A DNA stretch of 64,000 nucleotides from NCBI RefSeq assembly GCF_900103285.1, contig NZ_FNGS01000011.1, positions 62,001-126,000 on the forward strand, in the 5' to 3' direction. The notes beneath the pieces are model-generated. The model was not told the DNA's origin. It made no database searches and saw nothing but the letters and a program-made list of their open reading frames with translations. The stretch comes from Siphonobacter aquaeclarae. Its GTDB lineage: Bacteria > Bacteroidota > Bacteroidia > Cytophagales > Spirosomataceae. This document shows positions 34,772 to 44,612 of the stretch, one piece after another. A program made the position numbers and the translations under genes. The stretch's first letter is position 1; each line of letters opens with the position of its first letter.

Positions 34772-36949
34772 CTACCTCCCCATGTACCGCTCAAAAAACT
34801 CATAAATACGCAGCATACGGTCGATACGCTGGCGTACGTTGCCGGAGCGGCTGAGCTCGTGAGTACCGCCCGGCATGCGGACATATTCTACTTCTTTACC
34901 CATGATTTTCATGGACTTGTACATCATTTCCGATTGAATAACACCTGTCCGCAGGTCGTTTTCACCGTGCTTGATGAGCAGTGGTGTGCGGATTTTGTCG
35001 ACGAACGTATACGGCGATTCGGATTCGAGTACCTTCTCGGTTTTGTCGAGCCAGGGATACTGAAAATACGCCGGAATCAGTCTCCAGGCGTTACCCTCGC
35101 CGAGGAAAGTCGTCAGATCATACACCCCGCGCTGGGCGAAAGCCGCCTTGAAGCGGTGATCATGCCCGACAATCCAGGCTGTCAGGTAACCGGCATAGCT
35201 GCCGCCGGTAATCACCTGCCGCGAGGTATCTACCCAGGCCTCTTTCGCAGCGTCCGAAGCGGCGGTCAGTACATCAGAAGCCGGACCGGTACCCCAATCC
35301 TTCACGTTTGCCCGCTGAAATTCAAGACCGTACCCACCCGACCCGCGCGGGTTGGCATACACGATTCCATACCCCTGCGCGCAGAAATACTGGAATTCAT
35401 GCCACATACTCAGTTCCCCCGGACCCCACATGGCGGTCGGGCCGCCGTGCATATTCAGCAGCAACGGGTACTTTTTGCCGGCTTCGAGGCCGGTAGGTTT
35501 CATGATCCAGTACTCGATTGTCAGGCCTTTCTCGTTTTTGAACGTCCGTTTTTCGGGGTAGCTCAGGCGCTTGCCGGCAACCCATTCGTTGAGCGCGCCA
35601 ACTTTGGCACCGGCTTTCCAGGCAGTTTGCCAGTCGGCCAGGGTAATTGTCTTCGCCTTTTTCGCAGGTTTGGGCTGAGTCACGACGAAGAGTTCGTTCG
35701 GATTTGCTACCTCGGTGCGAACGTACAGTAGCTTATCCGCCGATACATCAAAATCGAGTATGCCGCTTTCCACGTCCGAAATCTGCTCAACAGCCAGCGT
35801 GGCTGCGGAAAGCCGGTACAGCGGCTGCCCGCCGTTGGATGCCGCAGTGAAGTACACATAGGCGCCGTCTTTCGACCAGGCAAAATTCGATGGCGCCCGG
35901 TCGAACCGTACCACGGCAGGCGTACCTCCGTCCCGGATCAGCACCAGCGACGGGATCGAAACGCCTTCAGATGGGCTGGTTATCAGCAACAGGTACTTTC
36001 CGTCCGGCGAGGGTACCGGAGCGAATGCGCGTTCCTGCTCCTTCCGGTAGACGTCGGAGAAGGTACCATCCGGCGCCAGACGAACAATACGGGATACCTG
36101 CTCGCGGTCGGGATGCGTATCGGTATTCTGGCCCGTTGAAGCGAGAACTGCTTTGCTGTCGGCTGTCCAGGCAGCGCCGGAAAACGACTTAAAACCGGTT
36201 GTCAGTACCGTCGGTTTTGCACCCTCTTTCAGCTCAAGCAGGCACAGGTGGCTGACGGAAATTTCCGGCTGTGTCGTCGCTTCTCCCTGAAAATTCAGGC
36301 GATTGATGACCTTTGCTTTTTTATCGGTGACGTCCTGGTTCAGGAACGCGCGGATTTCCTCGAGCGAGCCATCCGGATTCGGTTTGACCTTCGTTCCTTC
36401 TTTCAGGAAAGTATTGTCTTTGAATCCGGGCTTTTCGAACGACCACGCCGGGAGTTCTTTTTTGGGATTAAAGAGGCTGTCTTTCAGCAGCTCCTGCAAG
36501 CCAAGGCTGACGGAAAAGACAATTTTGGAACCATCCGGTGAAAGCACAGGCGCAGAAATGCCGTATTTCCAGTCGGTCAGGGGTTGGGGTTCGCCGCCGT
36601 CGAGCGACAGGCGAAACAGCTGGGATTTTCCCTTGATAACCCGGGTAAAGAGCAGCGTACGGTCATCCTGCCAGATGCCGCGGCTGACGCTCTCCTCACC
36701 GCGGGTAAGCTGGCGGGGCGGGTTCTGGAAGTCGGTAAGCCAGAGGTGTGTCCGGTAGACATACTCCCATTTGTTGGCTTCGTCGGGTTCGACAGACTGG
36801 ACAGCATAAACGGCCTTTTTTCCATCCGGAGAAAAAGTCGGATTCGACGCCGTCCGGATGCGCGTAAGGTCTGTCACAGACACTTTGCCGGTCTGCGCCA
36901 GGAGTACGCCGGGAAGAAAGAGAAGTAGAAACAGGAAGCGGTGTTGCAT
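34772..36949 (-). CDS. S9 family prolyl oligopeptidase-like serine peptidase, exported
   Basis: A 725-residue secreted dipeptidyl/acylaminoacyl peptidase-like enzyme. The signal peptide is residues 1-19 (MQHRFLFLLLFLPGVLLAQ). The N-terminal beta-propeller has WD40-like TFSPDGKKAVYAVQS and PSPDGKYLLLITS repeats. The C-terminal alpha/beta hydrolase has the nucleophile Ser584 in GGSYAG, the Asp in KHGENDLRTG and the His in GGTHELSR. The usual GGSYGG elbow has Ala in place of one Gly. I chose the ATG at 36949; the longer frame adds 49 residues with no signal. A TATTTTTG -7 element lies 30 bases upstream. Confidence 0.93.
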   Translation of the reverse strand: MQHRFLFLLLFLPGVLLAQTGKVSVTDLTRIRTASNPTFSPDGKKAVYAVQSVEPDEANKWEYVYRTHLWLTDFQNPPRQLTRGEESVSRGIWQDDRTLLFTRVIKGKSQLFRLSLDGGEPQPLTDWKYGISAPVLSPDGSKIVFSVSLGLQELLKDSLFNPKKELPAWSFEKPGFKDNTFLKEGTKVKPNPDGSLEEIRAFLNQDVTDKKAKVINRLNFQGEATTQPEISVSHLCLLELKEGAKPTVLTTGFKSFSGAAWTADSKAVLASTGQNTDTHPDREQVSRIVRLAPDGTFSDVYRKEQERAFAPVPSPDGKYLLLITSPSEGVSIPSLVLIRDGGTPAVVRFDRAPSNFAWSKDGAYVYFTAASNGGQPLYRLSAATLAVEQISDVESGILDFDVSADKLLYVRTEVANPNELFVVTQPKPAKKAKTITLADWQTAWKAGAKVGALNEWVAGKRLSYPEKRTFKNEKGLTIEYWIMKPTGLEAGKKYPLLLNMHGGPTAMWGPGELSMWHEFQYFCAQGYGIVYANPRGSGGYGLEFQRANVKDWGTGPASDVLTAASDAAKEAWVDTSRQVITGGSYAGYLTAWIVGHDHRFKAAFAQRGVYDLTTFLGEGNAWRLIPAYFQYPWLDKTEKVLESESPYTFVDKIRTPLLIKHGENDLRTGVIQSEMMYKSMKIMGKEVEYVRMPGGTHELSRSGNVRQRIDRMLRIYEFFERYMGR

Positions 36950-36979
36950 GCGGGAAAGAGGGATGAAGTGATAACCGGT

Positions 36980-36987
36980 CAAAAATA
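36980..36987 (-). promoter_or_regulatory. Candidate -7 promoter element for the S9 peptidase gene
   Basis: On the minus strand this reads TATTTTTG, an exact TAnnTTTG match 30 bases before the chosen ATG. No -33 TTG was seen at the right distance. Confidence 0.45.
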
Positions 36988-37186
36988 CGCAGCGGCGCGT
37001 CTTGTGCCGGTTTTCCTCCGGGAAATCTTCCGCATGGAAACCCTTATAAACTAAAAAACAGCCCCGCAAGACAGAACTGTTTTTTCCCTTAACCAAAACT
37101 TTGTAAAATTCATCCCAAAATTAAACAAGGATTGCCTCCCGGAATATCCCACAAACAGGGGGATTTCTTCCAAAAACGGACGTGCT

Positions 37187-37194
37187 TATCTTTG
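37187..37194 (+). promoter_or_regulatory. Candidate -7 promoter element for the propeller histidine kinase
   Basis: TATCTTTG matches TAnnTTTG and ends 26 bases before the ATG at 37221. This supports that ATG over the GTG at 37182, which would lie upstream of transcription start. No clear -33 TTG was seen. Confidence 0.45.
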
Positions 37195-37220
37195 TTTTTG
37201 TGGCATGGTTTCCCCCGCGG

Positions 37221-40200
37221 ATGGTATTCAGATACGTTCTTCTTTTTTTCACCCTGATTTCGTGGAGTAGTCTCGCGCAATCCGGTTCGGTATTTCTGGA
37301 TCAGTACACGGTCGACGACGGTCTTACCCAGAGCGAAGTGAGCTGCATCCTCAAAGACAGCCGGGGGTATGTCTGGATGGGCACGCAAAACGGCCTGAAC
37401 CGCTTTGACGGACACCAGTTTACGCATTACCGCCACCAGCCGTTTCAGGCGCGCAGTCTCTCGCACGATTATATCCTTTCACTCTGCGAAGACCGGCAAA
37501 AACAACTCTGGGTCGGTACCCGCCAGGGCCTCAACCGGTTCGATCCGGCCACGGGTACTTTCATTCGCTATGGCGGCACAGACAAGTATAGCAAGCTGGT
37601 TGTCAACGCCATCTGCCAGGATAAACAGGGCTTTCTCTGGATCGGTACACACAACGGGCTGCTGCGTATTTCGCCCCAGATTACGCCCGACGCCGATTTT
37701 CAATATATTTTCCAGTCTGCCAACTACCAGTTGAAGGGCATCGTCGTGCATACCCTTCTTTCCGATCCGGCCGGAACTATCTGGGCCGGTACGAGCCGGG
37801 GATTGGTCCGGATTTCGACGCAGGCGCCGGGAAAAATCTCGCTGACGCCGTGGCCATCGGTACCCGGAAATGTCTACTGCCTTGTCCGCGATGCTGCCGG
37901 GCAGCTGTGGTTTGGTACTGAAAACGGCGTTTATCTCCTCGACACAGCCGGAAAGATCCGGTTTATGCTGACGACACCCTCGCCTGTTACCGCGCTTCTC
38001 GCCAGCCACCGGAAAACGCTGTGGGTATCGGTGCTCAACGAAGGCGTACACCGGTTCGACCTGTCTGCCCCCGGTGAGCTCTACCCTATTTCTTCGTGGA
38101 CAGAAGAGGCCGACAGCCGCAAAGGCCTCAAGAGTGCCGTGGTTTCCTGTATTTACGAAGGTCCTTCTCCGGACGAAGACGTCGTCTGGATCGGCACCCG
38201 CGACGCGGGCGTGCAGGTATTCAGCTATGCCAAAAACAGCTTCAAACGCTGGGAAGGCGAACTCGCAGGTTCGGGGTCGTCGTCCTCCAGGCTGATTTTT
38301 TCCCTTTGTACCGACCGGAAAAATCACCTTTGGGTGGGAACCTACGAAGGGTTATTCTGCATTGACCGGCGGACCCGGAAGACCGATCATTTCAAGGAAA
38401 ATACCGTGGGCGAGCGCGTCGTCGCCCTGCTCGAAGACCACCAGGGTACCCTTTGGGCCGGCAGCGAATCCGGCTTATTCCGGCGGGAAGGTACTGGTTT
38501 TCAGCGGGTATCGCTTGGAAGCAGTCACGGGTACATCAGCAAGCTGTATGAAGATCACCTTCATAACCTTTGGATTGGCACCGGCCACGCGTTGTTTCGC
38601 CGGGCAATGGACGGTACCCTTACCCGGTACGAATTTGCCTCGAAAGGCCCGGGTATGGCGATCGAAGCCATTGAGGAAGACAAGGACGGCAGTATCTGGG
38701 TCGGCACACTCGGAGGTCTCTATAATATTGACAATCAAGGACATATCACTTCTCTCTATACCCGCACCGACGATCCGACCAGTCTGCTGAGCAACGAAAT
38801 CTACGACATTCACATCGACCGGCTGCGGCAGGTATGGATTGCGAGCAGCAAAGGCCTGAGCCTGCTGCATAAGGAAAACGGGAAGTACCGTTTCGAGCAT
38901 TTTACGGAAGACCAGGGTCTGTCGAACAACGTTGTATACGGCATCCTGGAAGACAACCAGGGCCGGCTCTGGATGAGTACCAACATGGGTATTTCCCGGT
39001 TCGATACCCGCTCCCGTACCTTCCGGAATTACAGCAGCAGTGACGGGCTGTCCGGAAACGAATTCAACTCCGGCGCTTTTCACCGGAGCCGCGACGGGGA
39101 GTTTTTCTTCGGGGGGATCGGGACGCTCGTCAGCTTCAAGCCGTTTGAAATGGCGGAAAACCGGTACATGCCGCCGGTCGTTGTAACCTCTTTCCGGAAG
39201 TTTGAGCGGTCGTTTCCGATCGATAGTATCCTCACGGCTCAGGGGCGTATTGAGCTGCAGTACAACGAGAACTTCTTTTCCTTTGTCTTCAACGCTCTTG
39301 ACTATACGAATCCCCAGAAAAACCAGTACGCATACCAGCTGGAAGGGTTTCAGGACGACTGGAACTTCAGCGGTACCCGGCGGTATGTCAGCTTTTCGAA
39401 TCTGAGTCCGGGGGATTATGTCCTGAAAATCAAGACAGCCAACTCAGAAGGTATCTGGAACAACGACCATATCCTCGAAATTCCGATCCGCATCATTCCT
39501 CCGTTCTGGCAGCGCTGGTGGTTTTATGGACTCTGTCTACTGGCAGTCGGAATGATTGCCCGGCTGTTTTATACCTACCGGGTACGAAAACAGGTTGCTC
39601 ACCTGCTCGAGCTCGAAAAAGTGAAGCTGGCAGAAAACGAACGGGTACGGAAACTCGCTGCACAGGACCTGCACGACGAATTCGGCAATACCATCACCCG
39701 GATTTCCATGCTTACGGAAATCATCAAAACCCGGCTGAACGGTAATCCGGAGGATATTCTGCCGCTGCTCACGAAAATCAGCGACAACGCCAACCGGATG
39801 TACCAGGGCACGAAAGACTTTATCTGGGCGATCAACCCGGAGCACGATAACCTCTACGAAATCGCAATCCGGCTCAAGGATTTCGGGGACGATGTACTCG
39901 ACAAAACAGGTATCCGCTTCGAGGTAGTCGGCCTCGATGCCTCGCTCCGCTCGTTTGTACTGCCGATGGGCGCGAGCCGCCACCTCATCTTCCTCTTCAA
40001 GGAGGCCATCAGCAATACCCTCAAACATGCCCTGGCTACGACGACGCGGCTGGAGTTTACGGTCGACGGAGACACGGCCCGCGTCAGCTGGACAGACGAC
40101 GGCAAGGGCTTCGCCAACGGACGCCGGTTTGCCGGAAACGGTCTGCTCAACATGGAAAACCGCGCCCGCAAAATCAACGGAACGGTACAGGTCGACAGTC

Positions 40201-40253
40201 AGGAAACGAAAGGTACTTCTGTCGTGTTGGACATGAAGATTGCCTCCAAATAG
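37221..40253 (+). CDS. Two-component sensor histidine kinase with periplasmic propeller
   Basis: A 1010-residue sensor of the Bacteroidota propeller type. After a signal sequence (ending SSLAQ, residue 20), about 14 Reg_prop repeats such as VWMGTQNGLNRFD, LWVGTRQGLNRFD and VWIASSKGLSLLH form a periplasmic double propeller. A Y_Y_Y domain follows (YAYQLEGFQDDWNFSG...NLSPGDYVLKIKTAN). One transmembrane helix lies at about 767-787. The cytoplasmic kinase has HisKA_3 with the phosphorylated His818 in QDLHDEFGN, then an HATPase domain with ISNTLKHA and DDGKGF. Unlike hybrid HTCS proteins it carries no receiver or AraC domain; the response regulator is the next gene. It probably senses a glycan for the SusCD pair downstream. 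Confidence 0.92.
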   Translation: MVFRYVLLFFTLISWSSLAQSGSVFLDQYTVDDGLTQSEVSCILKDSRGYVWMGTQNGLNRFDGHQFTHYRHQPFQARSLSHDYILSLCEDRQKQLWVGTRQGLNRFDPATGTFIRYGGTDKYSKLVVNAICQDKQGFLWIGTHNGLLRISPQITPDADFQYIFQSANYQLKGIVVHTLLSDPAGTIWAGTSRGLVRISTQAPGKISLTPWPSVPGNVYCLVRDAAGQLWFGTENGVYLLDTAGKIRFMLTTPSPVTALLASHRKTLWVSVLNEGVHRFDLSAPGELYPISSWTEEADSRKGLKSAVVSCIYEGPSPDEDVVWIGTRDAGVQVFSYAKNSFKRWEGELAGSGSSSSRLIFSLCTDRKNHLWVGTYEGLFCIDRRTRKTDHFKENTVGERVVALLEDHQGTLWAGSESGLFRREGTGFQRVSLGSSHGYISKLYEDHLHNLWIGTGHALFRRAMDGTLTRYEFASKGPGMAIEAIEEDKDGSIWVGTLGGLYNIDNQGHITSLYTRTDDPTSLLSNEIYDIHIDRLRQVWIASSKGLSLLHKENGKYRFEHFTEDQGLSNNVVYGILEDNQGRLWMSTNMGISRFDTRSRTFRNYSSSDGLSGNEFNSGAFHRSRDGEFFFGGIGTLVSFKPFEMAENRYMPPVVVTSFRKFERSFPIDSILTAQGRIELQYNENFFSFVFNALDYTNPQKNQYAYQLEGFQDDWNFSGTRRYVSFSNLSPGDYVLKIKTANSEGIWNNDHILEIPIRIIPPFWQRWWFYGLCLLAVGMIARLFYTYRVRKQVAHLLELEKVKLAENERVRKLAAQDLHDEFGNTITRISMLTEIIKTRLNGNPEDILPLLTKISDNANRMYQGTKDFIWAINPEHDNLYEIAIRLKDFGDDVLDKTGIRFEVVGLDASLRSFVLPMGASRHLIFLFKEAISNTLKHALATTTRLEFTVDGDTARVSWTDDGKGFANGRRFAGNGLLNMENRARKINGTVQVDSQETKGTSVVLDMKIASK

Positions 40254-40354
40254 CCGGATATCCGCCGTTTATCTATCTATTTTTCAGTATATCCGACTAT
40301 TCGTGCAACGTCAGGGGCCGGAATGTTATCTTTAGGTTACTTTTTGCAAAAGCC

Positions 40355-40999
40355 ATGAGCCTTACTCTATCACCTCCTCAATCTATTAAAGTGTGCGTCG
40401 TGGAAGACGACTCGGTCATACGCGATGGATTTGCCCTTTTGATCAACGGTACGCACGGCTTCCGGGTCATGAATACCTACCACTGCTGCGAAGACGCGCT
40501 CAAAAACCTGGAGCATGACGATCCGGACGTAGTCCTGATGGATATTGAGCTGCCGGGTATGAACGGTATCGAAGGCATCGGCAAAATCAAGAAGCTGAAA
40601 CCGAAGACCAATATCATCGTCATCACGGTGTATGAAAACGACGACCTCGTTTTCAAGGCTTTGTGTGCGGGCGCCGGCGGGTACCTGACCAAAAACATGC
40701 CTCCGCTGCGGCTACTGGAAGCCATTCAGGAAATCCAGGGCGGCGGCGCTCCGATGAGTACCAATGTGGCGAGAATGGTGGTGCAGTCGTTCCAGAAAAA
40801 CCGGAATTCACCCCTGACCTCCCGGGAAACGGAAGTCCTCGAACTCCTGTCCAAAGGCAAGAGCTATTCCACCATCGCCGATGAGCTGTTTGTGGACAAG
40901 GAAACCATCCGTACGCATATCAAGAATATTTACTGGAAACTCGAAGTCCACTCCAAAGCAGAAGCGATTGAGAAGGCTACGAAGGAACGGTTGATCTGA
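40355..40999 (+). CDS. NarL/FixJ-type response regulator
   Basis: A 214-residue response regulator. The receiver domain has acidic residues Asp18/Asp19, the phosphoacceptor Asp63 (VLMDIELPG) and the conserved Lys in GGYLTKNM. The LuxR-type helix-turn-helix is C-terminal (LTSRETEVLELLSKGKSYSTIADELFVDKETIRTHIKNIYWKL). It follows the kinase gene after 101 bases and is surely its partner. The SusCD pair 390 bases downstream is the likely target. The ATG at 40355 is well placed before the receiver. Confidence 0.94.
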   Translation: MSLTLSPPQSIKVCVVEDDSVIRDGFALLINGTHGFRVMNTYHCCEDALKNLEHDDPDVVLMDIELPGMNGIEGIGKIKKLKPKTNIIVITVYENDDLVFKALCAGAGGYLTKNMPPLRLLEAIQEIQGGGAPMSTNVARMVVQSFQKNRNSPLTSRETEVLELLSKGKSYSTIADELFVDKETIRTHIKNIYWKLEVHSKAEAIEKATKERLI

Positions 41000-41390
41000 G
41001 CAAAGGGCAGAGGGTCGATTTACCCCATGCTCTCTGCCCCATGCCCCCAGCATTTTCGCTGAAAGCTTCTTCCGAAGGGAGGGAGCTTTTGTATTTTTTA
41101 GGGTTGACAATTCCCTCTTATGTATATACGTTAAGTCGACTATTCCCGGGTTAACTTTCCAAAAAGGAGGCGCCACTCCCCCATTCTGTCCGCAAAGAGG
41201 GAGACAGCGTCCCCCATTCCATTTGCCTTCTATCATTATTCAAACAACTGACAGACAGGATGCTACAAATTATAAGCCTAAAACATAGGCAGAAAATGCC
41301 ATTTTAAAATCCCCCATACCGAGTTATTCAGGCAGCGCGTTTCACGGAGAATTTTGTGAATTATCACTTTTCCAAGTAAAACACTCTGTC
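41000..41390 (+). other. Regulatory gap between response regulator and third susC
   Basis: No gene is evident in this 391-base gap. It contains a weak AAAGCT...AGCTTT hairpin with a T run near 41060-41100, probably the end of the regulator transcript. It also holds five CCCCAT-containing motifs (two near 41022-41043, three within TCCCCCAT units listed separately). A+T-rich DNA then leads up to the susC ATG. No TAnnTTTG element was found. Confidence 0.55.
41177..41317 (+). promoter_or_regulatory. Three TCCCCCAT direct repeats upstream of susC
   Basis: TCCCCCAT occurs at 41177-41184, 41210-41217 and 41310-41317. The first two are 33 bp apart, about three helical turns, so they lie on one DNA face. 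They lie between a response regulator gene and its presumed susC target and could be its binding sites. This is an inference from repetition and position. Confidence 0.4.
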
Positions 41391-44300
41391 ATGAAAAAAT
41401 CTGTACACGTGATCAGTTGGACGTTCGCGTTCTGGATCGCATTGGGGCAGTGGGTCCTGGCTCAGGACCGCGTCCTGACGGGATCGGTCCGGTCCACGAC
41501 TGACCAAATGCCCGTTCCCGGAGCCAACGTTGCCGTCAAAGGCAAGAACCGCGGAACCGTTACCGACTCGGACGGCAAGTTCAGCCTTCCTCTTCCCTCC
41601 GGCGATATTGTCCTGGTGGTCAGTTCCGTCGGATTCAAACGCCTGGAAATTCCGGTAGGCTCAAAAAGCTCGATCGAGATCCTCCTGGAAGGAGACCAGT
41701 CTCTGCTCAGCGAGGTAGTCGTCACCGCCTCGGCCATTGAGCGGGAGAAAAAGACGCTTGGCTATGCTGTCACCAACCTGAAAAACGCCGATTTTACCAA
41801 GGCCAGCGAATCGAACATGCTTCGCTCGCTGCAGGGACGGATCGCCGGGGTGCAAATCTCGGGCGCATCCGGTGCAGCCGGCGGCGCGACACGCGTGGTG
41901 ATCCGGGGTGCGCAGTCGTTCAATGGAAACAACCAGCCGATTTATGTGGTCGACGGGGTGATCATCTCGAACAACAACACCACGACTTCAGCCGGTACCG
42001 GTGGCGACCTCAACAACGGCGTCGACATTGCCAACCGTGCAACGGACATCGACCCGAACAACGTCGAGTCGATTTCAGTCCTGAAAGGCCCGGCCGCAGC
42101 AGCCCTTTACGGTTCGCAGGCAGCTTCCGGAGCCATCATCATCACGACGAAAAACAACTCGAAAAACGGTCCCCGCTCGCAGATCAGCCTGAACGCTGCC
42201 TGGACGTTTGACACGCCGTTGCGCCTGCCGGACTTTCAGAATACCTTCGGAAACGGTTTTGACGGGAAATACGAACCCCAGAACAACGTCAGCTGGGGTC
42301 CGAAGATGGATGGCCGTATGGTATCCAACTGGCGGACCGAAGGGCTGGTGGCCAACGGGCTGCAGGCTGAGCAGGATTCAGTCGCCTTCGTTCCTTACAA
42401 AAACAACGTCCGGGATTTCTTCCAGACAGGCGTAACGCGGAACCTGTCCCTCTCGATGATGGGCCACAGCGCGACGTCAAACTATTCCATGACGATCTCG
42501 AACGTAAACCAGACGTCGATGATTCCGCATACCTCGTATCAGCGGACCTCGCTGAACCTCGGCGCAGGTACCAGCCTGTTTGACAACAAGGTACGTGCGA
42601 GCTTCTCTGCCATTTATACCAATTCAGGCGGTGATCGCGGCGTTCAGGGACAAGGCCGTTCGAACATCCTGCAAACGATCTACAATACCCCGCGTAACGT
42701 GAGTCTGGTTGACCAGAAAAACTACAACGATCCTTCGGTATGATCTGGACAACTACTACCTGGCCGGTTTCCGGAACAACCCGTACTGGCTGCTGGACAA
42801 TAACCTGCTGACGGATAATGTCAACCGTATCCTGGGTAATGCGCAGATCACCTATACCCCGCTCTCCTGGCTTACCTTTACCTATCGCGCGGGTGCCGAT
42901 ATCTTCTCCGATTACCGGAAGCAGAAATTTGCCAAGGGTACCATCAGCCTGGTGGACGGTCGCTACGTGGAAGACAATACCTTGTCGAAAAATTTCCTCT
43001 CCGACTTCATCGTCACGATCAACCGGGATATTACGCCGGATCTCAACGCGCGCCTTATCCTCGGTCACAACCTGCAGGATAACAATACGTCGCGTTCGGT
43101 GGCAGACGGACAGCCCCTCATTGTTCCCAACTTTTATGACCTGAGCAACGTCACGACGACGGTCAATACCCGCGCCGACGCCCATACCCGCCTGTTCGGG
43201 GTATACGGGGACCTTCAGTTGTCCTTCCGGGATTACCTCTTCCTGAGCTTTACGGGTCGTAACGACTGGTCTTCCACCCTGCCGACGAAAAACCGTTCCT
43301 TCTTCTATCCCGGAACGAGCCTTGGTTTTGTCTTCACCGACGCATTCAAGGGTCTGAAAGACAAGAGCTGGCTGAACTACGGTAAACTGCGTGCGAACAT
43401 TGCTTCTGTAGGTAAGACTGCTGCGCCGTACTCGCTGCTGCCGGTTTTTACCCGCTCCAGCATCACAGATGGTTTCAATGGCCTGTATCAGTTCCCGCTT
43501 AACAGCATACCGGGCTTCGCAGTTGGAAACGTGCGCGGCAATGCAAATCTGCGTCCGGAAATCACAACATCCTGGGAAATCGGAACAGACCTGCAATTCT
43601 TCCAGAATCGCCTTGGTCTTGATTTCACCTACTACCACTCTGTCAGCAAAGACCAGATCGTAAACGTCCCGATTTCCAGTACCTCCGGCTTCAATTCCCA
43701 AACGCTGAACGCGGGAACGATGCAAAACCAGGGGATCGAAGTCGTGCTGAGCGGAACGCCGCTGAAAACGAAGGGTGGATTCAAATGGGATATCGCCGTG
43801 AACTTCACCCGCAACCGGAATAAGGTCACGGAATTGTATAATCCCCTGGCGCCGGTTAACCTCGGCGGTCTCGGAGCGACAGGCCTTCAGGCACGTCTGA
43901 ACGAGCCCTATGGTACCTTCTTTGGCTCGAAGATGCTGCGTGACCCGAACGGAAACGTGGTAGTAGATCCGTCAACCGGTCGCCCGATGGTCGATCCCGT
44001 ACAGGCTCCGCTGGGTAATATCCAGCCGGACTTTACCGCTGGTCTTGTCAACAACTTCAGCTACAAGGGCTTCAACCTGAACGTCCTGTTTGACACCCGT
44101 CAGGGAGGCAAGTTCTACTCGCAGACGCGCGTAGCAGGCCGTTTCTCCGGTATTCTGGAAGAAACGACCTACAACGATCGCCAGCCGTTTCTCTATCCGA
44201 ACTCGGTGCTGAAGCAGGCGGACGGCAGCTTTATCCCGAATACCACGGTGAAGACGGACGGCGGATTCAACTACTGGTCGACGATCTCGAATATCTCCGA

Positions 44301-44565
44301 AAACTCCCTCTTTGATGCGTCTTACATCAAGCTCCGGGAAATCAGCCTTTCCTATTCCCTTCCGCGCACGTGGATCAGCAAGGCACGCCTGACCAATGTA
44401 CAGCTTTCGCTCATCGGCCGGAACCTGGCATTGTGGACGCCCAAGTCCCAGCAAACGGTGGATCCGGAAGTCAGCTCCTTCGGTACCGGCAACGCCCAGG
44501 GATATGAATTCCTGGCTTATCCGTCGCCTCGCAGCTACGGTTTCAGCGTGAAAGTAATTCTGTAA
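41391..44565 (+). pseudogene. SusC/RagA TonB-dependent transporter, split by a frameshift
   Basis: A complete SusC gene lies in two frames. Frame one (41391-42743, 450 codons) holds the signal peptide, carboxypeptidase-like domain, plug (SEVVVTASAIERE, LKGPAAAALYGSQAASGA) and the first barrel strands, and stops at a TGA (42741-42743). From about 42739 another frame continues without a break to 44565, starting YDLDNYYLAGFRNNPYWLL and ending in a normal barrel terminus (GFSVKVIL). A 2-bp loss or 1-bp gain at about 42740 joins them into about 1058 residues. Both halves are otherwise intact, so this is a recent mutation or a sequencing error. The SusD partner follows intact. Confidence 0.88.
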
Positions 44566-44612
44566 ACAGGCATTTTCGGCGGGCTCCGGCCCGCGTCCAT
44601 GATATCATTCCT

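Noticed and set aside
42709-42760. Programmed -1 frameshifting in the third SusC
   Set aside because: The second frame is +1/-2 relative to the first, so a -1 slip at the GAAAAAC tract would not reach it. RF2-like +1 signals were not seen.
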